From: Legionella maioricensis
GTDB taxonomy: Bacteria; Pseudomonadota; Gammaproteobacteria; Legionellales; Legionellaceae
Assembly (NCBI RefSeq): GCF_023618015.1
Contig: NZ_JAJKBJ010000002.1
Span: forward strand, 124,001-188,000
DNA length: 64,000 bases
Direction of reading: 5' to 3'
Shown here: piece by piece, positions 40,261 through 49,908 of the stretch
How the letters are laid out: every line of letters starts with the position of its first letter
Numbering within the stretch: position 1 is the stretch's first letter
The notes under the pieces: model-generated
The model's input: the letters and a program-made list of their open reading frames with translations, nothing else
Databases searched by the model: none
What the model was told of the DNA's origin: nothing
Made by a program: the position numbers and the translations under genes

Positions 40261-43200
40261 AATTTATCTCCTGGAAAGGCAATAATGATGTCACGGCACT
40301 TGATTTCAGGGTTCCCCATTATTTGTTTCAGCGTCATAACATATTGTTTGGCAAGACGTTTTATCGTCTCTTCTTCATATAAATCTCGGCGATATTTGAT
40401 ATAACCGCTTAATACGTTGGTGTAGTTAAATTTAAGCGACAACTTACGTGGATTGGCTCCCCAAAGCGGTAAATCGACTTGCTTCAGAGAAAATGGGCGC
40501 AGAGTAAAACCCGTATCCATTTCTGGTAAGCAAAGATGCTGAAAATCAAAAGAAACATCAGGAACAGGTAATCCTAATTCCGTTATTTGCTCTGGTTGAA
40601 AATACTGATAATCAAGGGAATTAACCAGATCATCTTGTAACTGTTTTACCATGGAGAAAAAAGTCGCATCGGGAGCAAAACTAATAATTAAAGGAAGTTC
40701 ATTGGCCACATTACCTACTGTTGTTCTGTAGGGCTCTAATTCTCGCCCGGAACAAAGCATGGTAATAAATGCACGATCAGTCTGCGCAAAACGAGCCAGT
40801 AGTAATCCGTAGGCAGCAAGCAAAAGATTGACCAAGGTCAGCTGATGCTCCTTGGCCAACTTCTGTAGCGTCTCAAGATCCTCAGGTGCAATGTCAATGA
40901 GTTCTCTGGAGCCCACTGCTAAAGCTTGTTCGGGTATGGCTTTGTCAGTTGGCAACGGAATAGGCTTGTAATTTTGCAGTTTTTCCTGCCAAAATGCGGT
41001 ATATTTCTGGCAGGAACCATTTACAAAACTGGCTAATTGCCAATCAATAAAGGCTTGATAGGGAACCGCTTCTTCATCTAATGCCTCGGTAGTTGTTTTT
41101 AAATTCAGAGCATAGTAATGAAGAATATCCTGTAAAAGAATCAAACTGCTTGCCCCATCAATCAATAAATGACTCAAGCTTAATGTCCAAATATGCTGTT
41201 TTTCTGTACATTTAATTAAACGACTTTCCAACAGCGGTGCCTTTGTGACATCGAATTGATGCTGGCTTACCTCCGCCACCACTTGGTTAATTCTTAGTTT
41301 CTGTTGGCTGGCCGTTGCCTGGCTCAGATCGAGAAACTGTAGCTTAAAATGGACTTCATCATGACAAAATTGAAAGGTAGTATTCAGATAAGTATGAAAA
41401 CTACAACGCAACATTGCATGTCGTTTAATAACCTGTCGGATGCTTTGTTCCAAAGCATCCACGTCGAGCGAACCAATAATTTCTAAGAAACTGGTAATCC
41501 GATAAGCCGGGTTGTCAGGCTGTTCCTGGATGTGTCGCCAGATTCTTATCTGTTGTACGGAGAGTGGCAATAATTGGTTGAACTGATGAAGATTACGCTT
41601 CGCAATAGGCAGTTCTGGACTTGTTGTCGCTATCTCATTCAGGGATTTTTTTATCATTTCATCAAGTATTTTAATCAATTCATGAATGGAATGATTTTCC
41701 AGCAACAGAGTTTGCGCACTAAGATTTGCAACCGGTAATTTACTTTTTAGTTGGTGTAACAATTCTACAGCAATCAAAGAATCCATCCCTAGGGCTAATA
41801 AAGTGGTATGCATTGCCAAGGGCTGATTTTCTTTTAAGCGTAAAACAGTCTTAATCTCCTTGGTAACCAGCTCGGTCAAAAAAGCAACACGTTCCCGCTC
41901 ACTGGCATTTTTCAATTGACTTAAGACATGGTCAGGCGCACTAGAAGAATTAGTCGACTCTGCGCTGAAGCCCGATTGAATGGCTTCAGACCAAAATGTC
42001 CTATGGAATGAAGGCAACTGGGCTAATATTTCCGATGACATACGGTTTGGCATCAGGCACAGCTGAGAAGATGGCGATGCCATCATCGCCCTAAGGGCTG
42101 CCATTCCTTCTTTTTCACTAATATTTTTAATACCATACGATAACCAGGATTGGGGCAAGTCACGAGTCATTCCTAATTGTTGCCAGGGGCCAAAATTAAT
42201 ACTTAATGCAGCAAGCTTTGATTGTTGACGATAATGAGCCAGACCATCCAGAAAAGCATTAGCGGCTGCGTAATTGGCTTGTCCTGGTGAGCCCAGCAAA
42301 GCGCTTATGGATGAAAACAAAACAAAGTAATCCACATCCAGGGCCAAATCGATACTTAACTGATGCAAATTCCATGCGCCTTGTATCTTAGCCCGAAAGA
42401 CTTCTTCAAATTGTGCCCAGCTTAAATTCTGCCAAAGCCCATCACTTAAAATGCCCGCCGTATGGAAAATACTTTTAATTGTGGGCAACGAGCTTTGCAC
42501 CAGAGATAAAGCGGTGCGCAATTGCTCCATATCACTGACATCCGCTTGCAAGTAACTGATGGTTTGATTACCTCCACTAAGGGCCTTTAACTGCTCATCA
42601 AGCTCCGTAGTAAGGGGGCGTCGGCCTAAGAGAACAATATGCTTAATACCTTGTTTTATAAGCCATTTACATAATGTCAAACCCAGTCCTCCCAAGCCAC
42701 CAGTGATAAGACAGGTAGAATCAGACCTCCATTCGGCATTCGCATGTTTGAGTTTGGCATGGCGCAGGCGGGGCACGTAGAGATCACTTTTATAGGATAC
42801 GAGCAGAGGTGTCTCACAGTGTGTTGCAAGAAGCGGCCTAAGTTGGGTGCTTACCTCTTTAACTGTTGCGTCAGCATCAAAATCAATATGCTGATAATCA
42901 AGTTGAGGGAATTCAAGTACCAGGGTTTTACTCATACCAATTAACGGCGTGAATACCGGGATTGATGATTGAGAAAAGCCTGCGGTCGCTCTGGTCACGA
43001 CCCTGAGCTTGGCTGTACCGCCTTTATGGATCAGCGCCTGAGTTAAATGTAATAAACCAGCACAAGCCTCGCTGATATATTGGGTGAGTACCTCGGTAAT
43101 TATCGTAGATGTCTTATCTGTTTTAACAAAATCACTATCGGTCATTCCCCACAGGTAAACAATACCCGCTAGATCTGGCAGATTGGCTAGCAAACGCAGA

Positions 43201-46200
43201 AAGTGCTCGGGATCAAATGGATTCAGGATTACTATTGATGGAGAAGCCTTATAGGCGCTACCCGCTTTTACGATAACACTTTCTGCCAAATGCTCTGATA
43301 AAACATTAGCAATCTTGCTGCTCTCGGCGTTCTGGTTGACAAAAATCAACCAGCTTCCTGCTTGTTGCTCTATCGAACCCTCCCCAGTCGAGGGTAATTT
43401 TTTCCAATAAATCTGATAGAGTGCCTGGTTTATAAAGGCATCCAACAGAACGGTTTCCTGATGATGTGATTCCTTTGCCAACCAGTATGACTGACGTTGA
43501 AAAGGATAAGTTGGCAATGGTTTTGAATAGTGTTCTATTTGAAAAGGCGCATCAAAAGCGCTCCAATTAATATCGACGCCATGGCTGTAAAGTTGCCCTA
43601 TTGAATCAGCAAGTGTTTCCCAATCCGAGCTGTTTTTTTTCAAAGAAGCCAACCAAAGCGCCTGTGCAGGAGCTGGATTTCGTACCATAGCAAAACTGAG
43701 CAGGATGGGCTGAGGGCCAACCTCGATAAAGATCTGATAATTTTCTTCAAACAATTGATTGATGCCATCATTAAACTGAACAGTTGCCAGTACATGATTG
43801 ACCCAATAAGAACCCGTAACAGAAGACATGGCCTTACCAGTAACATTGGAAATGAATAACATCTTGGCAGGCATATACTGTATCGTATCCGCAATTTCCC
43901 TAAATTCATCTAACATGGGACGCATGAGTTCAGAATGAAAAGCATGGGATACTGCAAGTTTCGTTATTGCTATACCACGTAATTGACAGCTCTTCTCTAA
44001 TTGACTAATTAACTCTGATTCTCCTGAAAACACAATCTGACTAGGGCTGTTAATGGCTGCAATATTTAAAATAGAAGTTGCTGATTCTTGTTTTACCTCA
44101 TTGAGTAATTGCAAAGCCAGTTCGCTACTGGTTTTTACTGCAATCATACTTCCCTTTTTCTGGGCCTGCATGAGCTTGCCCCGCCAGAAAATGAGTTTTA
44201 AGCCATCTTCCAATCGCATCATTCCAGCAACAGTCGCGGCCACATATTCACCTACGCTGTGACCAATGACTGCTGTAGGTTTAACCCCCCAATTAATCCA
44301 TAACATAGCCATAGCGTATTGCAAAACAAATAAAGCGGGCTGATTGTATTGAGTCTGTTGCAATAAATAATTCTTTTCCGGATTGAACATCACTTCATCC
44401 AGGGGAACAGGTAAATAGTCAGCCAAGAGACGGCAACAGTTATCTACTTGGGCTTTAAATAATGGATGACTGGTGTAAAGTTCTAAGCCCATCCCCGAAT
44501 ATTGCGCCCCCTGACCAGTAAATAAGAAGGCGCATTGTTTATGGGTAATCGGCCTTGGTTCAGCCTCTATAGGATAAGCTTCTAACTGCCTGATCATGTC
44601 TTCAATTGTTTTTGCCCCCACGACCAAACGGTAAGCCAGAGCGCTTCGGCCGACATTCAAGGTATGACACAAATTGGCTAATTCTGGTTTCATCTCTTGC
44701 CGAAGCAGATTTAAGATATTAGTCCGTTGCGTTTTTAATGCATCCAGGGTGTGCCCTGATAAAGTCAATACATGCCAGGGTCTCTGGGGTGTTACAGTCT
44801 TCTCTTTTTCATCAGGTTGCGCTTCTGCCAAAATTAAATGAGCATTGGTGCCTGTAAAACCAAAAGAACTTACTCCAGCGTAGCGAATAGTCTGGGCAGA
44901 AGTGGTTTCCCATCGCTGCAGCTGGGTTGGCACTTGGGCAGGAATGCTGTCTAAATTGATTAACGGATTAACGTTTTTAAGATGTACGTTGGCAGGAATT
45001 TGTTTGTGCTGGAGCATCAATATGGTTTTCATAAGCCCTGCCATGCCCGCAGCGGCCTCTAAATGACCAAGATTGCTCTTTACCGAACCAACGTACAAAA
45101 CCTTTTGTCTTGTACCTGTAGCAAATACTTCTCTAAGCGCATTAAATTCAATGGGATCACCCAAACGAGTACCTGTTCCATGAGCTTCGATATAGCTGAT
45201 CGCATCAGCAGATAAACCAGCCTGGTTAAGTGCTGTTTCTATTAATTCCTTTTGTGCCTGCGGACTGGGTGCGGTGATGCCATTGCTATGACCATCGCTG
45301 TTCACCACGGCACTTTGAATAACAGCAAGAATTTTATCACCGTCACGTTGAGCATCCGTTAAACGTTTTAGAATTAACACTCCGCAGCCCTCGCTGCGCA
45401 CATAGCCATCGGCATTGGCATCAAATACTTGGCATTTGCCACTGGGTGATAACATGCCTGCTTGCGAAAAACTGATGCTTATGCTGGGCTCGAGGATACT
45501 GTTTACCCCCCCAGCAATTGCTACATGACACATCCTGGATTGCAGCTCCTGGCATGCATTAAAAACCGCAACCAGTGATGAAGAACAAGCGGTATCAACA
45601 GTTTCATTGGGTCCTTGACTACCTAGAAAATAGGCAATTCTCCCTGAGGCAGCACTATGCGCATTGCCAAGTCCATAATAGGCATCCGCGTATTGATAGA
45701 CTGCATCAGTCGCCAGACGACTGTAATCATCAGAAGAAATGCCTACGAATACCCCACTATCACTGTTATTGAGTGAGGAGGGAGCAATACCTGCATGCTC
45801 CAGTGCTTCCCATGAAAGCTCAAGCAAGAGTCGATGCTGAGGATCCATGGCTTCAGCTTCACGGGGGCTGATGTTAAAAAGTGCCGCATCAAATTGATCA
45901 ATATGGTCAATAAAGCCACCACGGTCGGTAACCATTTTTCCGGGGGTATTGGGAACAGGATCATAATAGAGTTCAGCATTCCAGCGATCAGCAGGAACTT
46001 GTCTAATACCCTCTTTGCCCTCTTGTAGAAAACTCCATAATTGTTCAGGCGTATTAATCCCGCCCGGAAAGCGACAACTCATCCCGATAATAGCAATGGG
46101 CTCCATCTGTTGTTTCTTACTTTCTTGAGACTGTACCAACGGAGTTTCATTTTGCACAAATGGAGCAGGAGACAGATAATTAGCTAATTGCTCTATTGTT

Positions 46201-48116
46201 GAATAAGACCACAGCAGGCTTGGATTAATGTCGCATTGCAGATATTGTTCAAGAGCGGCGCAAAACTGCATGGCAAGACTTGAATCAACACCATAATAAG
46301 CAAAATTGGCCTTGGAATCGATCTGTTGTAAATTAAGATTCAACCGGTTGGCAAACCATTGACTCATCCAGGTCTGTAAATCATTCTCTTTAACATCTAC
46401 CGGATGTTGTGGTGCCTGTTTGGTAACTTTTTGCCATTGAGCGATGACGGTTAATTCATTATTGAGCATGGCATCGCGACAAGCATTACGCTGCACCTTG
46501 CCGCTAGAGGTTTTAAGCAAGGTTGCTTGCGGGATTAAGATAATTTTAGCCGGCACAACAGCTAAATCTTCTGAACAGCGCCTCAAAATAGCCGCAAAAA
46601 TCGCATCAAAATCTTTAGCTCTGCGATGAACCTCTTGGATAATAACCAACGCAGGCTCATCTTCTATTTCCATTAGAAAAGCACTGGCTCCATGTCGTAT
46701 TAAAGCCGGATGGCTCTCATAAACAACATATTCAATATCTTGTGGGTAAATATTCTGGCCACGAATAATCATGAGATCTTTTAAACGCCCAGTAATAAAC
46801 AACTGACCTGTTGCATCCAGAAAACCCAGATCACCCGTTCGCAAAAATCGTTTATTGCTGTGAGGCAGCTTTAAACCAAACATTTGCTCACTGGCCTCAG
46901 GTTTTTCCCAATACCCCTGAGTAATACTGGGGCCAGCAATAACAACTTCACCTATTTCATAAGCGTCCAGGATCTGTTGCGTTTGGGGATTAATGATTTT
47001 CACCTCATGTTCTGCTGCAGTATAACCGCAGCCGACAATGCTAACGCGACTCTTCGCCGTTTTATCGACATGAATCTTATGGGACTCCAGCAAAACTTGT
47101 TTATCAACATCTAAAATGACCGTGTTATCACCTGGTTTTTTGCCAGAAACCATTAAGGTCGTTTCAGCCATCCCATATGCAGGATAAAAAGTTTCTGCAT
47201 GAAAACCGCACGAACTGAATTTCTCGGTGAATTGATGCAGTGTTTTTGCATTAACAGGCTCTGAGCCATTTAACGCAATCATCCATGAGCTCAGATCCAG
47301 TTCTTTTTTTTCTTCTTCAGTAATGGTGTTAACGCACATTTCATAAGCAAAATTGGGCGCAGGGGAAATGTCCACCTTATAATCGCTAATGGTTTTTAAC
47401 CAAAAAAAGGGACATTTTAAAAAAGTAGTAGGCGCCATTAAAATACTATGAACATTTTGAACAAGAGGGTATAAAATGGCCCCAATTAACCCCATATCAT
47501 GAAAAGGAGGCAACCAGGAACAGACTGTTTGGCAGCTTCCTTCGATGAGCGTATCAATTAAAGTGATATTAGCAATAATATTACCATGGCTGACCATCAC
47601 CCCTTTAGGGACACCGGTTGAACCTGAAGTATATTGTAAGAAAGCCAGTCTATCCGAGGTGAGCACCGGAAATCGACCGCAATCAGCGTCTATGGGTAAG
47701 GCCTCATCAACCAAGAGCATCTTCACCCTATCTAAAGGATATTGGCGGACAATTGCCGCAGTGGTTATAACCACTTCAGCTTTTGAATCGTTGATAACCG
47801 CTAATAGTCGCTTGGCATGACGGTTGTTACGAGGAGGATACGCAGGAACGGCTATAACACCTGCCATTAAGCAACCTAGAAAAGCAATAATGTAGTCTAA
47901 GCCAGGTCCTAGCAATATAATTGCTCTTGACGCAGTTTTTGTTAAGGTTAATAAACGAGTGGCCGATTCCATTACTTTTTGGAGTAGCTTTTGATTGGTT
48001 ATGTTTACTGACTCTTTGTTTTCAGCTAAAAACGTATAGATTGTTTTACTGGGGGAAAGCTCCGCATTAGTGCTTAAAATGCTAATTAATGTTTCTGACG
48101 CTTCGCTGGATTTCAT
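40257..48116 (-). CDS. Multimodular synthase FAAL-ACP-KS-AT-KR-ACP-C
   Basis: This 2619-residue enzyme is a paralogue of the one at 27537. Its domains are fatty-acyl-AMP ligase (about 1-560; TSGSTGVPKG about 165, SWLPPFHDMGLIG), acyl carrier domain (Ser about 610 in YGVDSSLAM), ketosynthase (about 668-1100; DTACSSS about 843, EAHGTGT about 979), acyltransferase (about 1195-1490; GHSVGEY about 1287, HAFHS about 1390, malonyl type), ketoreductase (about 1600-1990; ITGGLGGLG about 1807, YAAAN about 1950), carrier domain (GMDSL about 2110) and one condensation domain with SHLLIDG (about 2317), in which the first His of HHxxxDG is Ser. It has no DH, ER, amino-acid adenylation or TE. The ketoreductase has LSD at the LDD position and lacks the Trp of A-type enzymes, suggesting a D-3-hydroxy product. 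GAGGAA precedes the ATG; it is first gene of the cluster. Confidence 0.93.
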   Translation of the reverse strand: MKSSEASETLISILSTNAELSPSKTIYTFLAENKESVNITNQKLLQKVMESATRLLTLTKTASRAIILLGPGLDYIIAFLGCLMAGVIAVPAYPPRNNRHAKRLLAVINDSKAEVVITTAAIVRQYPLDRVKMLLVDEALPIDADCGRFPVLTSDRLAFLQYTSGSTGVPKGVMVSHGNIIANITLIDTLIEGSCQTVCSWLPPFHDMGLIGAILYPLVQNVHSILMAPTTFLKCPFFWLKTISDYKVDISPAPNFAYEMCVNTITEEEKKELDLSSWMIALNGSEPVNAKTLHQFTEKFSSCGFHAETFYPAYGMAETTLMVSGKKPGDNTVILDVDKQVLLESHKIHVDKTAKSRVSIVGCGYTAAEHEVKIINPQTQQILDAYEIGEVVIAGPSITQGYWEKPEASEQMFGLKLPHSNKRFLRTGDLGFLDATGQLFITGRLKDLMIIRGQNIYPQDIEYVVYESHPALIRHGASAFLMEIEDEPALVIIQEVHRRAKDFDAIFAAILRRCSEDLAVVPAKIILIPQATLLKTSSGKVQRNACRDAMLNNELTVIAQWQKVTKQAPQHPVDVKENDLQTWMSQWFANRLNLNLQQIDSKANFAYYGVDSSLAMQFCAALEQYLQCDINPSLLWSYSTIEQLANYLSPAPFVQNETPLVQSQESKKQQMEPIAIIGMSCRFPGGINTPEQLWSFLQEGKEGIRQVPADRWNAELYYDPVPNTPGKMVTDRGGFIDHIDQFDAALFNISPREAEAMDPQHRLLLELSWEALEHAGIAPSSLNNSDSGVFVGISSDDYSRLATDAVYQYADAYYGLGNAHSAASGRIAYFLGSQGPNETVDTACSSSLVAVFNACQELQSRMCHVAIAGGVNSILEPSISISFSQAGMLSPSGKCQVFDANADGYVRSEGCGVLILKRLTDAQRDGDKILAVIQSAVVNSDGHSNGITAPSPQAQKELIETALNQAGLSADAISYIEAHGTGTRLGDPIEFNALREVFATGTRQKVLYVGSVKSNLGHLEAAAGMAGLMKTILMLQHKQIPANVHLKNVNPLINLDSIPAQVPTQLQRWETTSAQTIRYAGVSSFGFTGTNAHLILAEAQPDEKEKTVTPQRPWHVLTLSGHTLDALKTQRTNILNLLRQEMKPELANLCHTLNVGRSALAYRLVVGAKTIEDMIRQLEAYPIEAEPRPITHKQCAFLFTGQGAQYSGMGLELYTSHPLFKAQVDNCCRLLADYLPVPLDEVMFNPEKNYLLQQTQYNQPALFVLQYAMAMLWINWGVKPTAVIGHSVGEYVAATVAGMMRLEDGLKLIFWRGKLMQAQKKGSMIAVKTSSELALQLLNEVKQESATSILNIAAINSPSQIVFSGESELISQLEKSCQLRGIAITKLAVSHAFHSELMRPMLDEFREIADTIQYMPAKMLFISNVTGKAMSSVTGSYWVNHVLATVQFNDGINQLFEENYQIFIEVGPQPILLSFAMVRNPAPAQALWLASLKKNSSDWETLADSIGQLYSHGVDINWSAFDAPFQIEHYSKPLPTYPFQRQSYWLAKESHHQETVLLDAFINQALYQIYWKKLPSTGEGSIEQQAGSWLIFVNQNAESSKIANVLSEHLAESVIVKAGSAYKASPSIVILNPFDPEHFLRLLANLPDLAGIVYLWGMTDSDFVKTDKTSTIITEVLTQYISEACAGLLHLTQALIHKGGTAKLRVVTRATAGFSQSSIPVFTPLIGMSKTLVLEFPQLDYQHIDFDADATVKEVSTQLRPLLATHCETPLLVSYKSDLYVPRLRHAKLKHANAEWRSDSTCLITGGLGGLGLTLCKWLIKQGIKHIVLLGRRPLTTELDEQLKALSGGNQTISYLQADVSDMEQLRTALSLVQSSLPTIKSIFHTAGILSDGLWQNLSWAQFEEVFRAKIQGAWNLHQLSIDLALDVDYFVLFSSISALLGSPGQANYAAANAFLDGLAHYRQQSKLAALSINFGPWQQLGMTRDLPQSWLSYGIKNISEKEGMAALRAMMASPSSQLCLMPNRMSSEILAQLPSFHRTFWSEAIQSGFSAESTNSSSAPDHVLSQLKNASERERVAFLTELVTKEIKTVLRLKENQPLAMHTTLLALGMDSLIAVELLHQLKSKLPVANLSAQTLLLENHSIHELIKILDEMIKKSLNEIATTSPELPIAKRNLHQFNQLLPLSVQQIRIWRHIQEQPDNPAYRITSFLEIIGSLDVDALEQSIRQVIKRHAMLRCSFHTYLNTTFQFCHDEVHFKLQFLDLSQATASQQKLRINQVVAEVSQHQFDVTKAPLLESRLIKCTEKQHIWTLSLSHLLIDGASSLILLQDILHYYALNLKTTTEALDEEAVPYQAFIDWQLASFVNGSCQKYTAFWQEKLQNYKPIPLPTDKAIPEQALAVGSRELIDIAPEDLETLQKLAKEHQLTLVNLLLAAYGLLLARFAQTDRAFITMLCSGRELEPYRTTVGNVANELPLIISFAPDATFFSMVKQLQDDLVNSLDYQYFQPEQITELGLPVPDVSFDFQHLCLPEMDTGFTLRPFSLKQVDLPLWGANPRKLSLKFNYTNVLSGYIKYRRDLYEEETIKRLAKQYVMTLKQIMGNPEIKCRDIIIAFPGDKL

Positions 48117-48539
48117 TGGATTCCTCTTTCACAGACTGATGTCCGCGTCCTTTATCTTTCCATAGATAAAAAAATGAGGGCCCCTTGCCGAGACTATTCA
48201 CTTCCCTTATCCTTCCCTAGACAAAGATCAATGTTAATACCTTTAATGTATTACTGTAGCAACTGGCTAAACAAAAATCAAATTGTGCACTGCGCAATCA
48301 CAAAAATCGCTTAATTTCTATTCGCCCGGCGCCCTGAATTGCAACATTTCGTCGCTTCGCGATCTGCAATTATTGGGATAAAGCCACCAAGAGCGCTGAT
48401 TATGCAGAAAGGTTCAACTGGGTTATTTTTAAAATTTATCTAGCATAAATTTCCAATCATGATGTAAAATTAAAACACAATTTAATCTGGATGAATCTCC
48501 ACGATTATCTATTTACAGTGTACCTTTAGGAAAGAAACA
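48117..48539. other. Divergent promoter region of the synthase cluster and panD
   Basis: About 420 bases separate the leftward synthase operon from rightward panD. The sequence is A+T-rich with no protein-like frame. On the minus strand TTGTTT about 18 bases before TACATT (near 48245-48275) could be a weak sigma-70 promoter for the synthase operon, but this is not strong. A G+C-rich stretch near 48325-48365 (CGCCCGGCGCCCTG) has no clear role. No operator was recognised. Confidence 0.35.
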
Positions 48540-48941
48540 ATGGCTTATAGAAAAATGCTTAAATCAAAAATTCATCGTGCTTGTGTCACTCAGGCAGATC
48601 TGGAGTATGAAGGAAGTATCACTATTTCTCCCGAACTTCTCAAAGCCGCTAATATATTGCCTTATGAAGCGGTGAATGTCTGGAATGTCACTGCAGGTAC
48701 CCGATTTGAAACCTATGCCATCACCGGTGAAAAAGGGTCTACTGATATCTGCGTTAATGGAGCGGCCGCCCATTTGGTTACTCCAGGGGATCTGGTAATT
48801 ATTGCCTCCTTTACCCAAGTATTAGAAGAAGATTGCGCAACCCTGGTTCCCACTGTCGTTTTTGTCGATCAATTTAATCGTTTAAAAGAAATCAGGCCTG
48901 AGCGGGTTGGCGTTAAAAATAGAATGACTTGCGCCGTTTAA
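48540..48941 (+). CDS. panD: Aspartate 1-decarboxylase precursor PanD
   Basis: This 133-residue pyruvoyl enzyme converts aspartate to beta-alanine for pantothenate, CoA and the phosphopantetheine arm of carrier proteins. It shows MLKSKIHRACVTQADLEYEG, with the self-cleavage Gly-Ser at EGS (Ser about 30 here), then the catalytic Tyr in PYEAVNVWNV, and TGEKGSTDICVNGAAAHL. The length is normal (126 in E. coli plus a short N-terminal extension). AGGAAAG precedes the ATG. It is divergent from the synthase operon and 142 bases before tatC. Confidence 0.95.
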   Translation: MAYRKMLKSKIHRACVTQADLEYEGSITISPELLKAANILPYEAVNVWNVTAGTRFETYAITGEKGSTDICVNGAAAHLVTPGDLVIIASFTQVLEEDCATLVPTVVFVDQFNRLKEIRPERVGVKNRMTCAV

Positions 48942-49082
48942 TTTGTTTTACTCTTTTTATCCTCATTTGGTAATCAACGTTAATAAGATAGGACTTACGC
49001 CGTTCTTGAGATTGAGATAATGCGCAAGTCCTGGATGGAGATAAATTTTGCATTGTTTCGTTTACCACTCAAATCTTAGCTC

Positions 49083-49772
49083 ATGTTAACTCATTTACTT
49101 GAATTACGTCGTCGAGCCATCTACATACTCTTGTTCTTTGGCGCCTTTTTTTTCTTATTTTTTTTCATAGCCGGGGATCTTTTTCATGCCTTAATGAGTC
49201 CATTGTTGTCCGCTCTCCCTAACCGAAGTGAATTAATCGCCACTCAAATTACTTCCCCCATAGTGACTCCCCTTAAACTTGCGGCTGATGCGGCACTATT
49301 ATTAAGCGCTCCATTTGCTTTATTTCATCTGTGGCGTTTTATCAGTCCAGGCCTTCATAAAAATGAGCAAGAACAATTTCGTGGGGCAATCTTCTTAAGC
49401 GTATTACTTTTTTTTGCAGGATTAACGTTTTGCTTTTATCTGATTCTTCCTTTTATGTTCCAGTTTTTTACCCATGCATTACCTAAAGGAGTACATTTTA
49501 TGCCTGATATGGCCTATGCATTGGACTTTATCACGCGAATGTTGCTGTTATTTGGCTTTTGCTTTCAAATTCCCTTAATTACCCTGATTTTAGTGCGTTT
49601 AAAGATCATTGATGTAATAACGCTAAAAAAGATAAGACCCTATATTATTGTCGGGGCCTTTATCATTGGCATGTTATTGACCCCGCCAGACGTGTTTTCC
49701 CAAATCATGCTTGCTTTGCCGCTGTGTTTGCTTTATGAGTTAGGCATTATTTTGGCCCTTTATTTTGCTTAA
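49083..49772 (+). CDS. tatC: Sec-independent translocase subunit TatC
   Basis: This 229-residue inner-membrane protein has six helices and is the twin-arginine signal-peptide receptor. It aligns throughout with E. coli TatC: LTHLLELRRR at the start, ATQITSPIVTPLKLAADAALLLSAP, the FISPGLHKNE loop, and the end VGAFIIGMLLTPPDVFSQ. The C-terminal cytosolic tail of E. coli (about 25 residues) is missing. The ATG at 49083 has a stop codon two codons upstream, fixing the start, but no ribosome site is visible. It is 48 kb from tatA and tatB. Confidence 0.95.
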   Translation: MLTHLLELRRRAIYILLFFGAFFFLFFFIAGDLFHALMSPLLSALPNRSELIATQITSPIVTPLKLAADAALLLSAPFALFHLWRFISPGLHKNEQEQFRGAIFLSVLLFFAGLTFCFYLILPFMFQFFTHALPKGVHFMPDMAYALDFITRMLLLFGFCFQIPLITLILVRLKIIDVITLKKIRPYIIVGAFIIGMLLTPPDVFSQIMLALPLCLLYELGIILALYFA

Positions 49773-49908
49773 GGACTGTTAGCGATTACTTCTTAGAAAT
49801 CTGCAACGGGCGGTGCAATGAAATCTGATTTCTTGCTATCGAAATTTAGATCTCCGATAATGCGTCTTAAAAGCATTAAATCATACCTCAAATTCAAGGA
49901 TTGAATAA

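Noticed and set aside
43640..43909. Minus-strand 89-codon frame within the smaller synthase
   Set aside because: Same strand but different frame from a clearly coding AT domain; a shadow.
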